This document shows, piece by piece, positions 28,286 through 36,948 of a stretch of DNA of 64,000 nt. This stretch comes from Bacillota bacterium. Its GTDB lineage: Bacteria > Bacillota_I > Bacilli_A > Erysipelotrichales > Erysipelotrichaceae. Within the stretch, counting starts at the first letter, position 1. Every line of letters begins with the position of its first letter. The stretch spans positions 54,339 to 118,338 of the forward strand of contig JAHFCO010000002.1 of the NCBI GenBank assembly GCA_023249475.1, given 5' to 3'. The notes under the pieces were generated by a model. That model searched no databases. It saw only the letters and a program-made list of their open reading frames with translations, and was not told where the DNA came from. The position numbers were made by a program, and so were the translations under genes.

Positions 28286-28507
28286 ATGCTTGATATCGTA
28301 CTGATGGTGGTCGCCGTCCTACTGATTCTATTATCACTTCTTCAAAGCGGCAAGTCCGACGGCATCAGCAGTGCCTTCTCCGGAAGCGGCGGGTTGAACC
28401 TGTTCGCGAACGTGAAAGAACGGGGTCCGGAAAAGACGATTTCCCGGTTGACCTTGGTTCTGGGGATCGCATTCTTTGTCCTGGTGATTTTAGTAAGAAT
28501 CGTATAA
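28286..28507 (+). CDS. secG: preprotein translocase subunit SecG
   Basis: A 73-residue protein with two transmembrane helices (about 2-19 and 54-72) flanking the loop LLQSGKSDGISSAFSGSGGLNLFANVKERGPEKTISR, the SecG signature. It assists SecYEG-dependent protein export. Placement just before rnr and smpB is the conserved secG-rnr-smpB order of Bacillota. Confidence 0.95.
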   Translation: MLDIVLMVVAVLLILLSLLQSGKSDGISSAFSGSGGLNLFANVKERGPEKTISRLTLVLGIAFFVLVILVRIV

Positions 28508-28510
28508 AAT

Positions 28511-28533
28511 CGGCCGCACAGGCCTTTTTTATT
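28511..28533 (+). terminator. weak hairpin with T tract between secG and rnr
   Basis: Short stem GGCC-GCACA-GGCC followed by TTTTTT. The four-base stem suggests partial termination, leaving readthrough into rnr. Confidence 0.4.
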
Positions 28534-28557
28534 ATACAATGTGGAAGGAGGCATACA

Positions 28558-30720
28558 ATGGACCTCAAAACAAGATTGATTGAAAAACTGGAGGAGAACG
28601 GACAACGTTACTATCCTCTGACCCAATGGGCTGAACTGTTGGGATTAACAAAACCTGACGAACTCGAGCGTTTTTTTCAGACTGTGCGTGAAATGGAAGA
28701 AGAAGGGGTGCTGACGATGACCCGCAACGACAAAGTGATCCTGACCAAGGATGCGGGGTGGAAAACCGGCGTCCTCAGTATCAACGCGAAGGGGTTCGGG
28801 TTCGTGGACCTTGAAGAAGGATCCATCTATATCCATTCTTCGGGATTGAAGGATGCGATGCATCAGGACACCGTGTTGGTGAAACCGAAAACCTACAACG
28901 ACGGAAGCAGCGAAGGCATCGTGGTGAAAGTCCTTGAACGTGCGGTGACGCAGGTCGTCGTCGAAACGATCCGGGTGAACGGGAAGCTCGACTACGTCGT
29001 CAACGACCCCCGCATCCGCCAGAAAGTCGTCTTTACCCAAAGCGACTTGTCCCGTGTGACCGAAGGCGTGATTCTGGTCGCGAAGATCGTCGGCTACGGC
29101 GATCCGCTGACCATTCAACTCGACAAGATCCTCGGCTATAAGAATGAGCCAGGTATGGATGTGTTGACGGTGTTGGCGGAATACGGCATCGAACCGAAGT
29201 TCCCGCAGGAAGTCATGGACCAAGTCGAGAAGATCCCGATGGAAGTCCGTGAAGAAGATAAAAAAGGAAGAAGGGACTATACCGACCGGATCGTCGTCAC
29301 GATCGACGGGGAAGACGCCAAGGACCTGGACGACGCCATCAGTCTCAAGAAGGTCGGCGACAAGTATCATCTACAAGTCCATATCGCGGACGTCAGTCAT
29401 TATGTCCGTGCCTATACCCCGATCGACAAGGAAGCGGAACACCGCACCACCTCCGTCTATGTGGTCGACCGCGTCGTCCCGATGCTTCCTCAAGCGCTGT
29501 CCAACGGCGTGTGTTCGCTTCATCCCGACGTACTCCGCTTAACCCTGACCTGCGACATGGTCGTGAATCCAAACGGAAGCGTGGATACCTACGAAATCGT
29601 CCCGTCGTTCATCAAGTCGAACTACCGCATGACCTACAGTAACGTCAACAAGATCCTCGATCACGACCCGCAAGTCACCAAACAATACGAAGAAGTCAAA
29701 GACTTGTTCTTTTTGATGAAGGAAGCGGCCGACGTTATACGGAATCGAAGGGAAGGCCTGGGATCGATCAATTTCGAAACCGTCGAATCGAAATTCAAAG
29801 TCGACGAGAACGGCAAGGTGCTTTCGATTTCGGCGCGTACCCAAGACGATGCGGAACTGATCATCGAAGATTTCATGGTCTTGGCCAACGAAACCGTGGC
29901 CAGGCATATGAAGTGGTTGGAGATCCCTTCGCTGTATCGCGTCCATGAAATCCCCGAGAAAGCGAAGCTGCAGGAATTCTCGAAGATCCTGATGCCGTTT
30001 GGGGAAAAACTCAGAGGCGACCTCTCGCACATCCAACCCGGGGTCCTTCAGAAACTTCTGACGAAGTTCGAAGGTCGTCCGGAGTTCCATGTCATCTCGA
30101 CGGTGTTACTCAGAAGCATGCAGAAGGCGAAATACGATCCAAAATGCATCGGCCATTTCGGCTTGGCTTTGAAGGAATACCTTCACTTCACTTCGCCGAT
30201 CCGTCGTTATCCCGATTTGATCGTCCATCGGATGTTGCGGAAGTACCACTTCAACCTTCCGGATGAAAACGCAAGGATCGAAGATGAAAAGAACATGCAG
30301 ACCTATGCGCTTGAAACCTCCTTCGGCGAGCGGAATGCGGTGGAAGCGGAACGCGAAGTCGAAAACATGAAGAAAGCCGAGTTCATGATGGACCATGTCG
30401 GCGAGATCCATTGGGGGATCATAAGTGCGGTGACCCGTTTCGGATTCTTCGTCTCGCTTGAAAACACGGTCGAAGGCTTGGTCCATATCCAGAATCTGAC
30501 CGATGACTATTACGAATTCGATGCAAGGCTCCATAGTCTACGCGGAAGCCGGACCCATCGTATGTTCGTGCTGGGGCAGAAAATCAAAATCAAGGTCGCC
30601 GGGGCAAGTAAGGAGAAGAAGACCGTGGATTTCCTTCTTGCGGAGGAAGTCAAACGTAAATCCACGGTGCCTGCGCATAAAGGGGGAGTGGCAAGTGGCC
30701 GTAAAAACCGTATCCGTTAA
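28558..30720 (+). CDS. rnr: ribonuclease R
   Basis: A 720-residue RNB-family exoribonuclease. N-terminal winged-helix region, cold-shock domains (GVLSINAKGFGFVDLEEGSIYIHSSGLKDAMHQDTVLVKP), the RNB centre with TIDGEDAKDLDDAISL (Asp cluster) and the FTSPIRRYPDLIVHR motif, then an S1 domain (HWGIISAVTRFGFFVSLENTVEGLVHI) and a basic tail. It degrades structured RNA 3' to 5' and, with tmRNA and SmpB, removes broken messages. Its last 26 bases overlap smpB. Confidence 0.97.
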   Translation: MDLKTRLIEKLEENGQRYYPLTQWAELLGLTKPDELERFFQTVREMEEEGVLTMTRNDKVILTKDAGWKTGVLSINAKGFGFVDLEEGSIYIHSSGLKDAMHQDTVLVKPKTYNDGSSEGIVVKVLERAVTQVVVETIRVNGKLDYVVNDPRIRQKVVFTQSDLSRVTEGVILVAKIVGYGDPLTIQLDKILGYKNEPGMDVLTVLAEYGIEPKFPQEVMDQVEKIPMEVREEDKKGRRDYTDRIVVTIDGEDAKDLDDAISLKKVGDKYHLQVHIADVSHYVRAYTPIDKEAEHRTTSVYVVDRVVPMLPQALSNGVCSLHPDVLRLTLTCDMVVNPNGSVDTYEIVPSFIKSNYRMTYSNVNKILDHDPQVTKQYEEVKDLFFLMKEAADVIRNRREGLGSINFETVESKFKVDENGKVLSISARTQDDAELIIEDFMVLANETVARHMKWLEIPSLYRVHEIPEKAKLQEFSKILMPFGEKLRGDLSHIQPGVLQKLLTKFEGRPEFHVISTVLLRSMQKAKYDPKCIGHFGLALKEYLHFTSPIRRYPDLIVHRMLRKYHFNLPDENARIEDEKNMQTYALETSFGERNAVEAEREVENMKKAEFMMDHVGEIHWGIISAVTRFGFFVSLENTVEGLVHIQNLTDDYYEFDARLHSLRGSRTHRMFVLGQKIKIKVAGASKEKKTVDFLLAEEVKRKSTVPAHKGGVASGRKNRIR

Positions 30721-31147
30721 TCGGAAAGCGACCCATGATTACTATATCGTCGAGAAATTTGAAGCCGGGATGGTCCTGTACGGGACGGAAATCAAATCCA
30801 TCCGTAAAGGGTCGGTCCAGTTCAAGGACGCCTACATCGAGTTCAAAGACGGCGAGGCGTTCGTGCGGGAGATGTACATCGCCCAATATGAATTCGGAAA
30901 CCGTTTCAACCATGAAGAGACGCGCGACCGTAAACTGTTGATGCATAAGGCGGAAATCGCCAAGTTGCAGAAGAAAGTCAAACTCAAAGGATTCACCGTC
31001 ATCCCGCTTCAGATGTATCTTAAGGATGGACGGGCGAAACTGGAGATCGCATTGGCGGAAGGGAAGGATGTCCATGACAAACGGGAAGCCTCCAAAGAAC
31101 GCGATGCGAAACGCGAGATCGACAAAGTGCTGAAGAATCAACGCTAA
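30695..31147 (+). CDS. smpB: SsrA-binding protein SmpB
   Basis: A 150-residue tmRNA partner. Motifs: NRKATHDYYIVEKFEAGMVLYGTEIKSIRKGSVQFKDAYIEF, LLMHKAEIAKL, GFTVIPLQMYLKDGRAKLEIALAEGK and the C-terminal HDKREASKERDAKREI tail that enters the mRNA channel. It starts at GTG 30695 inside the end of rnr, with AGGGGGAG at 30681-30688; longer openings upstream are just frame remnants within rnr. It delivers tmRNA to stalled ribosomes; ssrA itself lies 4.7 kb downstream. Confidence 0.96.
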   Translation: MAVKTVSVNRKATHDYYIVEKFEAGMVLYGTEIKSIRKGSVQFKDAYIEFKDGEAFVREMYIAQYEFGNRFNHEETRDRKLLMHKAEIAKLQKKVKLKGFTVIPLQMYLKDGRAKLEIALAEGKDVHDKREASKERDAKREIDKVLKNQR

Positions 31148-31229
31148 AAGGGACGTGTTCCCTTTTTTTGTGGGGAAATCGACGGATAAATAAGGTATAC
31201 TGAAATTACGAAAATCATAGGAGGGGACG

Positions 31230-32069
31230 ATGAAGAACATCAAGACGATCGGTTTGCTTCTTTTACTTGGCGGATGTTCGCAGCTGGAATCCTTGACGAC
31301 CGAGCTGACGCCGACCCGTTTCCTTGAAAACATGCCCTATGCCCGACTCACTTTCGGGGAGGCTTCCTTTGTCTTGATCCAACCTTCGTCCACGTTCTTC
31401 GTCTATCTGCTTGGGATACTTACGATCCTGCTTGGCGTCCTCTTCCTCAAGAACCACATGCATCAGAAATCCAGACTATGGTGGGGGATCGGGATGGTGC
31501 TTTGGGGCATCGGTGCGATCGTGGCCGGAAGCAGCTACCAAGCCTTCGGGTATGAACTGAAGTGCGCCAACCGATACTTTTGCCTGCAGACCAGTTGGGT
31601 CGAGCTTCTCTATCTCGGAATCACCATCTTCAGTATGAATGCGTTGTTAATGGGGATGGTCTACCGTATGAAATCCCTTCGCCAACGACGCATCGTGGCC
31701 GTTTACGCCGCGATCAGCTGTCTCGGGTATACGTTATGGCTGATGAAGGGACTCTGGCTTGCGAATGCCTTCATGGTCTCCTACGAAGCCTTGTTGATCT
31801 TCCTTACCCCGACGATCCTTCTCTACTTCCTGAGCGTACATGGGAAATCCAAGGGTTTGGACAAGAAACTTCGAAACACATGGATCTATTTCCTGCTTCT
31901 CAACCTCGCCTACTTCGCGTGGTTGTACGCCGGAATCTCCAATGTCCTCTACCATGACTTCAAGATCTGGCTGAATGAAAACGACATCCTGCATCTTCTG
32001 CTCATCGCCTGGATGGTCTATCAATACAAAGCGCTTTATCCCAACCTCGAAGACGAATCCCTAAAGTAA
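31230..32069 (+). CDS. polytopic membrane protein with lipoprotein-like start, unknown
   Basis: A 279-residue protein. The first 16 residues end in LGGC, a lipobox, and seven hydrophobic segments follow (from about residue 52 onward) with a short cytoplasmic, basic loop MKSLRQRR near 150 and KSKGLDKKLRN near 207. A lipid-modified N-terminus on a polytopic protein is uncommon but known. I do not recognise the family. AGGAGGGG precedes the ATG. It converges on the DUF2207 gene with a shared terminator. Confidence 0.65.
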   Translation: MKNIKTIGLLLLLGGCSQLESLTTELTPTRFLENMPYARLTFGEASFVLIQPSSTFFVYLLGILTILLGVLFLKNHMHQKSRLWWGIGMVLWGIGAIVAGSSYQAFGYELKCANRYFCLQTSWVELLYLGITIFSMNALLMGMVYRMKSLRQRRIVAVYAAISCLGYTLWLMKGLWLANAFMVSYEALLIFLTPTILLYFLSVHGKSKGLDKKLRNTWIYFLLLNLAYFAWLYAGISNVLYHDFKIWLNENDILHLLLIAWMVYQYKALYPNLEDESLK

Positions 32070-32106
32070 AACGCTTCCCTGAGAAATCAGAGAAGCGTTT
32101 CTTTTG
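32069..32106. terminator. bidirectional terminator
   Basis: Stem AAACGCTTC/GAAGCGTTT with an inner CTGA/TCAG pairing; T-rich on both exits, between two converging genes. Confidence 0.75.
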
Positions 32107-32107
32107 T

Positions 32108-33997
32108 TTACCAGTGACCGCCGCCGCCGCCGCCGAAGCCGCCGCCGCTAAAGCCGCCACCACCGCCACCGATGCTACCGCCGCCTTTGGCACGGGGGAC
32201 GGAAGTCATCGAACGATTCATATTCCCTAAAGTATGATTCAGACTACGCATGAACAAGTAGGAGTTCATCGGATTGGATCCGACATACCAGGAAGGTTGC
32301 GGAATGGCGATCGATTCGAACTTCTTCGACCAGACATCCGAAACGTTCAGGACATAGGCGTAGGGAAGAATCTTGTAGAAGTATTCCGGATCATCCTTGA
32401 CAAGCATTTCCAGCTTGTCTTTCTCCGCCACTTCGATGAAGCGTTTCAAACCGATGATCCGACCGAGATACTCGGTCCCCAAGGGGGTACGCTTATCCAT
32501 GACGCTGATGAGCAGGGCGTTGAACGTCAGCAAGCCAAGCAGGACGACCAAGATCCATAGCGGGGCTTGGATCCAGATGAAGATCCCAAGCAAGACGCTG
32601 ATGACGACCAAGGCGAAGATGGCCAAGCCAAGTCCGGCGCCGATGCGCGAGACCAAGCGGAGGGAGATCCATTTCTGGCGCAAGATCGAGAAGAGGATGT
32701 TGAAGGCGATGCCGCAGACCAAGAGGATGATCGGCAGACCCAAGGCCATGTCGACCATGTAGGTGTCCACGTAAACCAATGCCGCCAAGACCAAGTAGAT
32801 CGGGATGACGGAGACGACACCGAGGATAAACTTCATCGCGGTGGAAGTCTTGCGATAGATGTTCCGGGATTTATTCCCCTGGAAATGACGCTGGATGTCG
32901 GCCTGGGCATGTTGGAGATGCATGTAGAACGTATTCTCCAACTGTTTGTTGGTGACTTCGGTCCGGCCCATGAACAAGGCGTTGAACAGCGTTCTTTCGG
33001 CACGGATCTCGCTTTGGGGGATGTCCATCAGTTTTGTCAGCGTGAATCCGCTCTTCCCGGTTTCCGTGATGGTCAAGTATCCTTTGGACGCCCATTCGAT
33101 GATCAAGGAAAGGACATCGCGGGAATCGACGAATCCGTCGAAGATGAATCCGACCTGTGCGCTGCTCAGCCCGGGGATGGCGTTGAACTCGACGGTCTCG
33201 ACCGGTCGGTCATCTTTCCCGAACTTGAAGAACGCCAATAAAACCAAGACGCTCATCGCGATCGCAAACATCAGGGCCGGAATCGAATAATCCGCCGCCG
33301 GGATGAAGGTGAAGAAGTCGTTCGGAAGTTCGCTGAACACCGTCAGCGCCTGACCGTAGGAAATGCCCTGGTCGTAGGTACCGCTCAGCGTGTTTCCGAC
33401 GACCGTGTATTGGAGGTCCAACGGGGTATTGTTTCCCGCGGTTCCGCCATAGAAGGTGATGTCGCTCGGCCACGGTTTCGGCAACGTGATCGAGAACTCC
33501 ACGTTCTCGATCCGGTCTTCCCAATATTGGCCGACAAGGTTCATATAGAAGGCTTGGTAGCCTTCGAGGTCCAAATCGCGCATCTGGATCGTATAAGTAA
33601 GCGTATAGACTTTCAATCCCATCGGGACATAGACGTCTTCATCCCCGATGTAGATCGTGACATAACCATTCTCACGAACGATCTCGGCGATCGGATCTTG
33701 TCCCGCGCCGATATTGCCGACCGGGAAGTAATAGTCGCGGTCATAGGTTTCACCGTCGATCGTCCATTGCATATTGTAGTTCTCGGGTAAAAAGATCACC
33801 GCCCCATGGGACGTGGAAATGTTGAACTGGTAATCCATGGTCTGTTCGACCGTGATCTTTCCGTTCTCGTCCACGACCATGTCGATCTTGAAGTTCTTGA
33901 TAACGACATCGTCTTCCGCATGGACCGGGGAAATCAACCCCAACAATCCGATCGTCGCCAGCAGAAAGGTTAAACAAAGTACTTTCAGTTTTCTCAT
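32108..33997 (-). CDS. DUF2207 membrane protein with Gly-rich tail
   Basis: A 629-residue protein: signal peptide cut after PVHA, a ~230-residue extracellular beta domain (DUF2207: IKNFKIDMVVDENGKITVEQTMDYQF), a membrane segment near 245, a cytoplasmic winged-helix-like part (FDGFVDSRDVLSLIIEWASKGYLTI), two or more further membrane segments around 385-485, and a tail made almost only of Gly, Ser and Phe ending GGHW. DUF2207 proteins with such tails commonly sit behind lemA, as here. Function unknown; envelope stress or surface roles have been proposed for the family. A hairpin lies in the gap after lemA. Confidence 0.88.
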   Translation of the reverse strand: MRKLKVLCLTFLLATIGLLGLISPVHAEDDVVIKNFKIDMVVDENGKITVEQTMDYQFNISTSHGAVIFLPENYNMQWTIDGETYDRDYYFPVGNIGAGQDPIAEIVRENGYVTIYIGDEDVYVPMGLKVYTLTYTIQMRDLDLEGYQAFYMNLVGQYWEDRIENVEFSITLPKPWPSDITFYGGTAGNNTPLDLQYTVVGNTLSGTYDQGISYGQALTVFSELPNDFFTFIPAADYSIPALMFAIAMSVLVLLAFFKFGKDDRPVETVEFNAIPGLSSAQVGFIFDGFVDSRDVLSLIIEWASKGYLTITETGKSGFTLTKLMDIPQSEIRAERTLFNALFMGRTEVTNKQLENTFYMHLQHAQADIQRHFQGNKSRNIYRKTSTAMKFILGVVSVIPIYLVLAALVYVDTYMVDMALGLPIILLVCGIAFNILFSILRQKWISLRLVSRIGAGLGLAIFALVVISVLLGIFIWIQAPLWILVVLLGLLTFNALLISVMDKRTPLGTEYLGRIIGLKRFIEVAEKDKLEMLVKDDPEYFYKILPYAYVLNVSDVWSKKFESIAIPQPSWYVGSNPMNSYLFMRSLNHTLGNMNRSMTSVPRAKGGGSIGGGGGGFSGGGFGGGGGGHW

Positions 33998-34012
33998 GAT
34001 TCCCTCCTCAAG

Positions 34013-34040
34013 GGAAAAGGGGAACGATGCTCCCCTTTCG
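34013..34040 (-). promoter_or_regulatory. hairpin between lemA and the DUF2207 gene
   Basis: On the reverse strand GAAAGGGGA-GCATCG-TTCCCCTTTTC forms a strong stem right after the lemA stop, followed by CCTTGAGGAGG, the ribosome site of the next gene. It may terminate part of the transcripts or stabilise the lemA message. Confidence 0.5.
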
Positions 34041-34042
34041 AT

Positions 34043-34600
34043 TTAGAATTGGACTTTGACGTTCTGACGTTGAGCTTCGTCCGTCACTTCGAACAACGGG
34101 CGACGTTTGAATCCGAACATCCCGGCGATCAGATTGGTCGGGAAGCGTTCCAAGGTCGTGTTGAATTCCCTTGTCGATCCATTGTAGTACTTGCGGGATT
34201 GCGCGATGTCTTCTTCGACGACTTTCAATTGTCCCTGCAAATCCATGAAGTTCACGTTCGCCTTCAGATCCGGATAGGATTCGGCCAATGCGAACAAACG
34301 ACCCAAGGCACCTTGGAAGCTTGCTTCGTTGGTGGCTTTTTCATCGATGGTCTTCGATCCGACGGCGGCGTTACGCGCGGCGATGACTTTTTCCAAAGTC
34401 TCGCTTTCGTGTTTCGCATACCCTTTGACCGTTTCAACCAGGTTCGGGATTAAATCGTAGCGTTTGACCATGTAGACATCCATGGTGGAGAATGCTTCAT
34501 CGACGCGATTGCGCAGCGATACGAGCGAGTTGTATGCGCCGATCATCCAAAAGACGATGACGACGACTAGACCAAGCAGAATGTAACCAATGTATTCCAT
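34043..34600 (-). CDS. lemA: LemA family protein
   Basis: A 185-residue LemA protein: one N-terminal membrane helix (about 4-22) followed by the four-helix LemA domain with YNSLVSLRNRVDEAFSTMDVYMVKRYDLIPNLVETVKGY, the ENLxALAE-like FALAESYPDLKANVNFMDLQGQLKVVEEDIAQSRKYYN, and FERF-like NTTLERFPTNLIAGMFGFKRRPLFE. LemA proteins are membrane anchored with little known function. GAGGAGGAACC precedes the ATG. First gene of a two-gene unit with DUF2207. Confidence 0.93.
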   Translation of the reverse strand: MEYIGYILLGLVVVIVFWMIGAYNSLVSLRNRVDEAFSTMDVYMVKRYDLIPNLVETVKGYAKHESETLEKVIAARNAAVGSKTIDEKATNEASFQGALGRLFALAESYPDLKANVNFMDLQGQLKVVEEDIAQSRKYYNGSTREFNTTLERFPTNLIAGMFGFKRRPLFEVTDEAQRQNVKVQF

Positions 34601-34770
34601 AGGTTCCTCCTCATCACACAGTGGTTGTGTATAGTTTGATTATACTCCATCCCATTGTCTGTGAAAAGGATGTCAATTCAAGAAACGGCCCCGTTCAAGG
34701 TTATTTTTAGGGGTGCGGGCAAGGAATTCGCCGATGAAATATGATATCCTAAGGATGCGAGGTAAAAACC

Positions 34771-35733
34771 ATGAAAATCACACTCGGAACCTACACGAAA
34801 CGCAGTAGCCAAGGCATCTATACGATCGAACTCAACGAACAGGAAAAGAGATTGGAAAACCTGACGTTGTTGCATCCGATTCAAAACAGCACCTATCTCG
34901 AATATGACCGGAACCGCCTTTATGCGGTCTTGAAGGATGGTCAAAGCGGACTACGGATGTATCAGGACGGTGTCATCGTCAATCAAGTGACGCAGGAAAA
35001 CACGCCGCCGTGCTTCGTCAACGTCATCCCCGAGAAGCAGTTGGTCATGAGCGCCAACTACCATGCGGGGCACATCGACCTCTATTCGACCAAGCAAAAC
35101 CGGCTCGAACACCTTCAACGCATCACGTACGACGAAGGGTCCCATGCGCATATGATCAAATACGAACCCCGTTTCGACGAAGTCTATGTTTGCGACCTTG
35201 GCCTGGATAAGGTATTGACGTATGCGATCCAAGCGGATCGCTTGGTATTGAAACACAGTTTCAATACCCAACCGAAACAAGGACCGCGACATTTCATCGT
35301 CCATCCCACATTACCCATCCTTTATGTCCTGACTGAACTGAGCAGCGAAGTCCTCGTCTTCATCCGGCACGACGACCATCTAGAACTAATTCAAACCCTT
35401 GGCGCCTTGCCTGTGAACGAAGATCAAATCAAGTGGGGGGCGGCGATCCGGATCAGTGCGGACGGGAAATTCCTTTATGTCTCCAACCGCGGCCACGATT
35501 CGATCACTGTGTTCTCAATTCGTGATGACGGAACGTTGGAAACGACTCAAAACATATCAACCTACGGGAAGCATCCGCGCGACTTCAACCTTTCCCCCGA
35601 CGGGAGATTCGTGGTGGTCGCCCATTTGGATAGCGATTCCTTGACGCTCTTTGAACGGGATGAAGCCTCCGGTCAATTGTCCCTTCTTCAGAAAGATGTC
35701 TTCGCCCCTGAATCGGTCTGCGTCGTTTTCTAG
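34771..35733 (+). CDS. lactonase family beta-propeller (6-phosphogluconolactonase-like, Pgl/YkgB)
   Basis: A 320-residue seven-bladed propeller. Repeated blade motifs are HPIQNSTYLEYDRNRLYAVL, GPRHFIVHPTLPILYVLTELSSEVLVF, IRISADGKFLYVSNRGHDSITVFSI and HPRDFNLSPDGRFVVVAHLDSDSLTLF. The family includes the Pgl 6-phosphogluconolactonase of the oxidative pentose phosphate pathway and muconate-cycling enzymes; the first is likelier here, though no zwf or gnd is in the window. Transketolase at 54.6 kb gives the non-oxidative branch. The gene stands alone upstream of ssrA. Confidence 0.83.
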   Translation: MKITLGTYTKRSSQGIYTIELNEQEKRLENLTLLHPIQNSTYLEYDRNRLYAVLKDGQSGLRMYQDGVIVNQVTQENTPPCFVNVIPEKQLVMSANYHAGHIDLYSTKQNRLEHLQRITYDEGSHAHMIKYEPRFDEVYVCDLGLDKVLTYAIQADRLVLKHSFNTQPKQGPRHFIVHPTLPILYVLTELSSEVLVFIRHDDHLELIQTLGALPVNEDQIKWGAAIRISADGKFLYVSNRGHDSITVFSIRDDGTLETTQNISTYGKHPRDFNLSPDGRFVVVAHLDSDSLTLFERDEASGQLSLLQKDVFAPESVCVVF

Positions 35734-35792
35734 TTCGAATGGGTAGACTTTCGGACATCTCGTCCCTAACCCCATCCTTCTTTTCGTATCCA

Positions 35793-35821
35793 TTGACATT
35801 GCGATTCCCTTATTCTATACT
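35793..35821 (+). promoter_or_regulatory. strong ssrA promoter
   Basis: Consensus -35 TTGACA (35793-35798), 17-bp spacer, -10 TATACT (35816-35821). The expected start lies a few bases before the mature 5' end of tmRNA at 35836. Confidence 0.85.
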
Positions 35822-35835
35822 ATGGACGCACACAT

Positions 35836-36183
35836 GGGGGTGTCATGGTTTCGACAGGTTGCTGTTGGATTCAGGCTGCAGTGGAGTGGCGACCTAATTG
35901 CCAAAACAAAAATAACTAACAACAATTACGCTTTCGCTGCTTAATTAGTCTAAACTAGACTTCAGCGTGTCTCCCCGGATTCGTCCTCAGGTTCGGGCTA
36001 GACAACAGAAATGAGGAATACGGGATCCAGTCGATCGTACGAAGATCCCCGACAACCCAGTCGATCAAATCAAACCAAGTTCGTCCGTTCGCTAAGGTTT
36101 GATTACTAGAAGCGGAATAAACTGTAGATGCTTGAATGTGAAGCACAATTTGGACAGGGGTTCGACTCCCCTCACCTCCACCA
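35836..36183 (+). ncRNA. ssrA: transfer-messenger RNA
   Basis: A 348-nt tmRNA. The 5' GGGGGTG pairs with CACCTCC before the encoded ACCA end (36180-36183) to form the acceptor stem with one G-T pair; the T arm is AGGGG-TTCGACT-CCCCT. The reading frame resumes at GCC 35900 and ends at TAA 35942-35944, giving the tag AKTKITNNNYAFAA, with the expected small hydrophobic C-terminus recognised by Clp proteases. It rescues stalled ribosomes with SmpB (30695) and RNase R (28558) encoded close by. Confidence 0.97.
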
Positions 36184-36204
36184 ACTTTACCCCATACCAT
36201 GTGC

Positions 36205-36230
36205 CCCGAGTTCCTCAACTCGGGTTTTTT
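36205..36230 (+). terminator. terminator of ssrA
   Basis: Stem CCCGAGTT/AACTCGGG, loop CCTC, six T. Confidence 0.85.
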
Positions 36231-36564
36231 CTATTTCTAGCCGATTCAGACCATTAGCCGCTAATAAGAGGTTTTTGTTTGATGTGAAGATTGCATCAAA
36301 GTAATTCTTAGTAACTTAAGTGAATTCCGTATTTTTCAATTGCATATAATCGTTCATGAAGATGCAATTGAAAGTTGAAATATGCAATTGATGCGGTTTG
36401 TTATAAGTTCAATTGAAGTTTACCAAGTGATAAACGTGGCACGCCTTACCTCCAACATATAATATGGTACACAAACGATTCCCCATGATCGGTTTTTTTA
36501 TAGTCAAACGGAATTTACCTTGAATAAGGTAAACCCAATCTATATTAATATTATTATTAAATAG
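36231..36564. other. AT-rich intergenic region with inverted repeats
   Basis: No gene is seen in this stretch. Base composition is clearly richer in A and T than its surroundings. It holds CAATTGCAT (36337-36345) facing ATGCAATTG (36362-36370), a second ATGCAATTG 20 bp on (36382-36390), TTCAATTGAA (36408-36417), and the perfect repeat TTTACCTT-GAAT-AAGGTAAA (36514-36533). These look like protein binding sites or remnants of an element inserted downstream of ssrA. Confidence 0.5.
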
Positions 36565-36594
36565 TTGACAATAGTGTATGACATACATTATAGT
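36565..36594 (+). promoter_or_regulatory. padR promoter with overlapping palindromic operator
   Basis: -35 TTGACA (36565-36570), 18-bp spacer, -10 TATAGT (36589-36594). The spacer contains the perfect 13-bp palindrome TGTATGACATACA (36575-36587), resembling ATGT/ACAT-type PadR boxes. Binding there would block RNA polymerase, so autoregulation of the PadR gene is likely. Confidence 0.7.
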
Positions 36595-36611
36595 AATGAT
36601 GAGGTCAAATC

Positions 36612-36947
36612 ATGAACGACGAAACAATTCTAAACAACCTAATCGCCGAGCTCAAACGGGGGACGCAGGTCTTAGCTGTACTGGGTCAACTTCACCATGG
36701 TCGATATGGGTATTCTTTATTGCAGGATCTAGGTGAAAAGGGTGTGCAGATCGAGGCGGGTACGCTCTATCCGCTTCTCAGAAGGTTGGAAAGCCAGGGT
36801 CTATTGAATAGTGAGTGGGATACCACGGAGACGCGGCCGAGGAAATACTATGTCTTGAGTCCCTTGGGGATCGAGACCTATGCGTCTCTATTAAGAGAGT
36901 GGAAGGCGCTTGTTGAAAATATGGAATGGATCCTAAAGGAGAACTGA
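36612..36947 (+). CDS. PadR family transcriptional regulator
   Basis: A 111-residue PadR protein with winged helix and C-terminal dimer helix: LAVLGQLHHGRYGYSLLQDLGEKGVQIEAGTLYPLLRRLESQGLLNSEWDTTETRPRKYYVLSPLG. GTLYPLLRRLE is the recognition helix. It represses target genes in response to an unknown ligand. It is the first of two genes, followed after one base by a HAAS-domain membrane protein, the usual PadR partner in Bacillota. Confidence 0.94.
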   Translation: MNDETILNNLIAELKRGTQVLAVLGQLHHGRYGYSLLQDLGEKGVQIEAGTLYPLLRRLESQGLLNSEWDTTETRPRKYYVLSPLGIETYASLLREWKALVENMEWILKEN

Positions 36948-36948
36948 C

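Noticed and set aside
30503..30694. N-terminal extension of SmpB
   Set aside because: It lies wholly inside rnr in another frame; SmpB homology starts right after GTG 30695, which has a good ribosome site.
36337..36417. CRISPR-like repeats
   Set aside because: Copies of ATGCAATTG are only 9 bp, differ in direction and spacing, and no cas gene is near.
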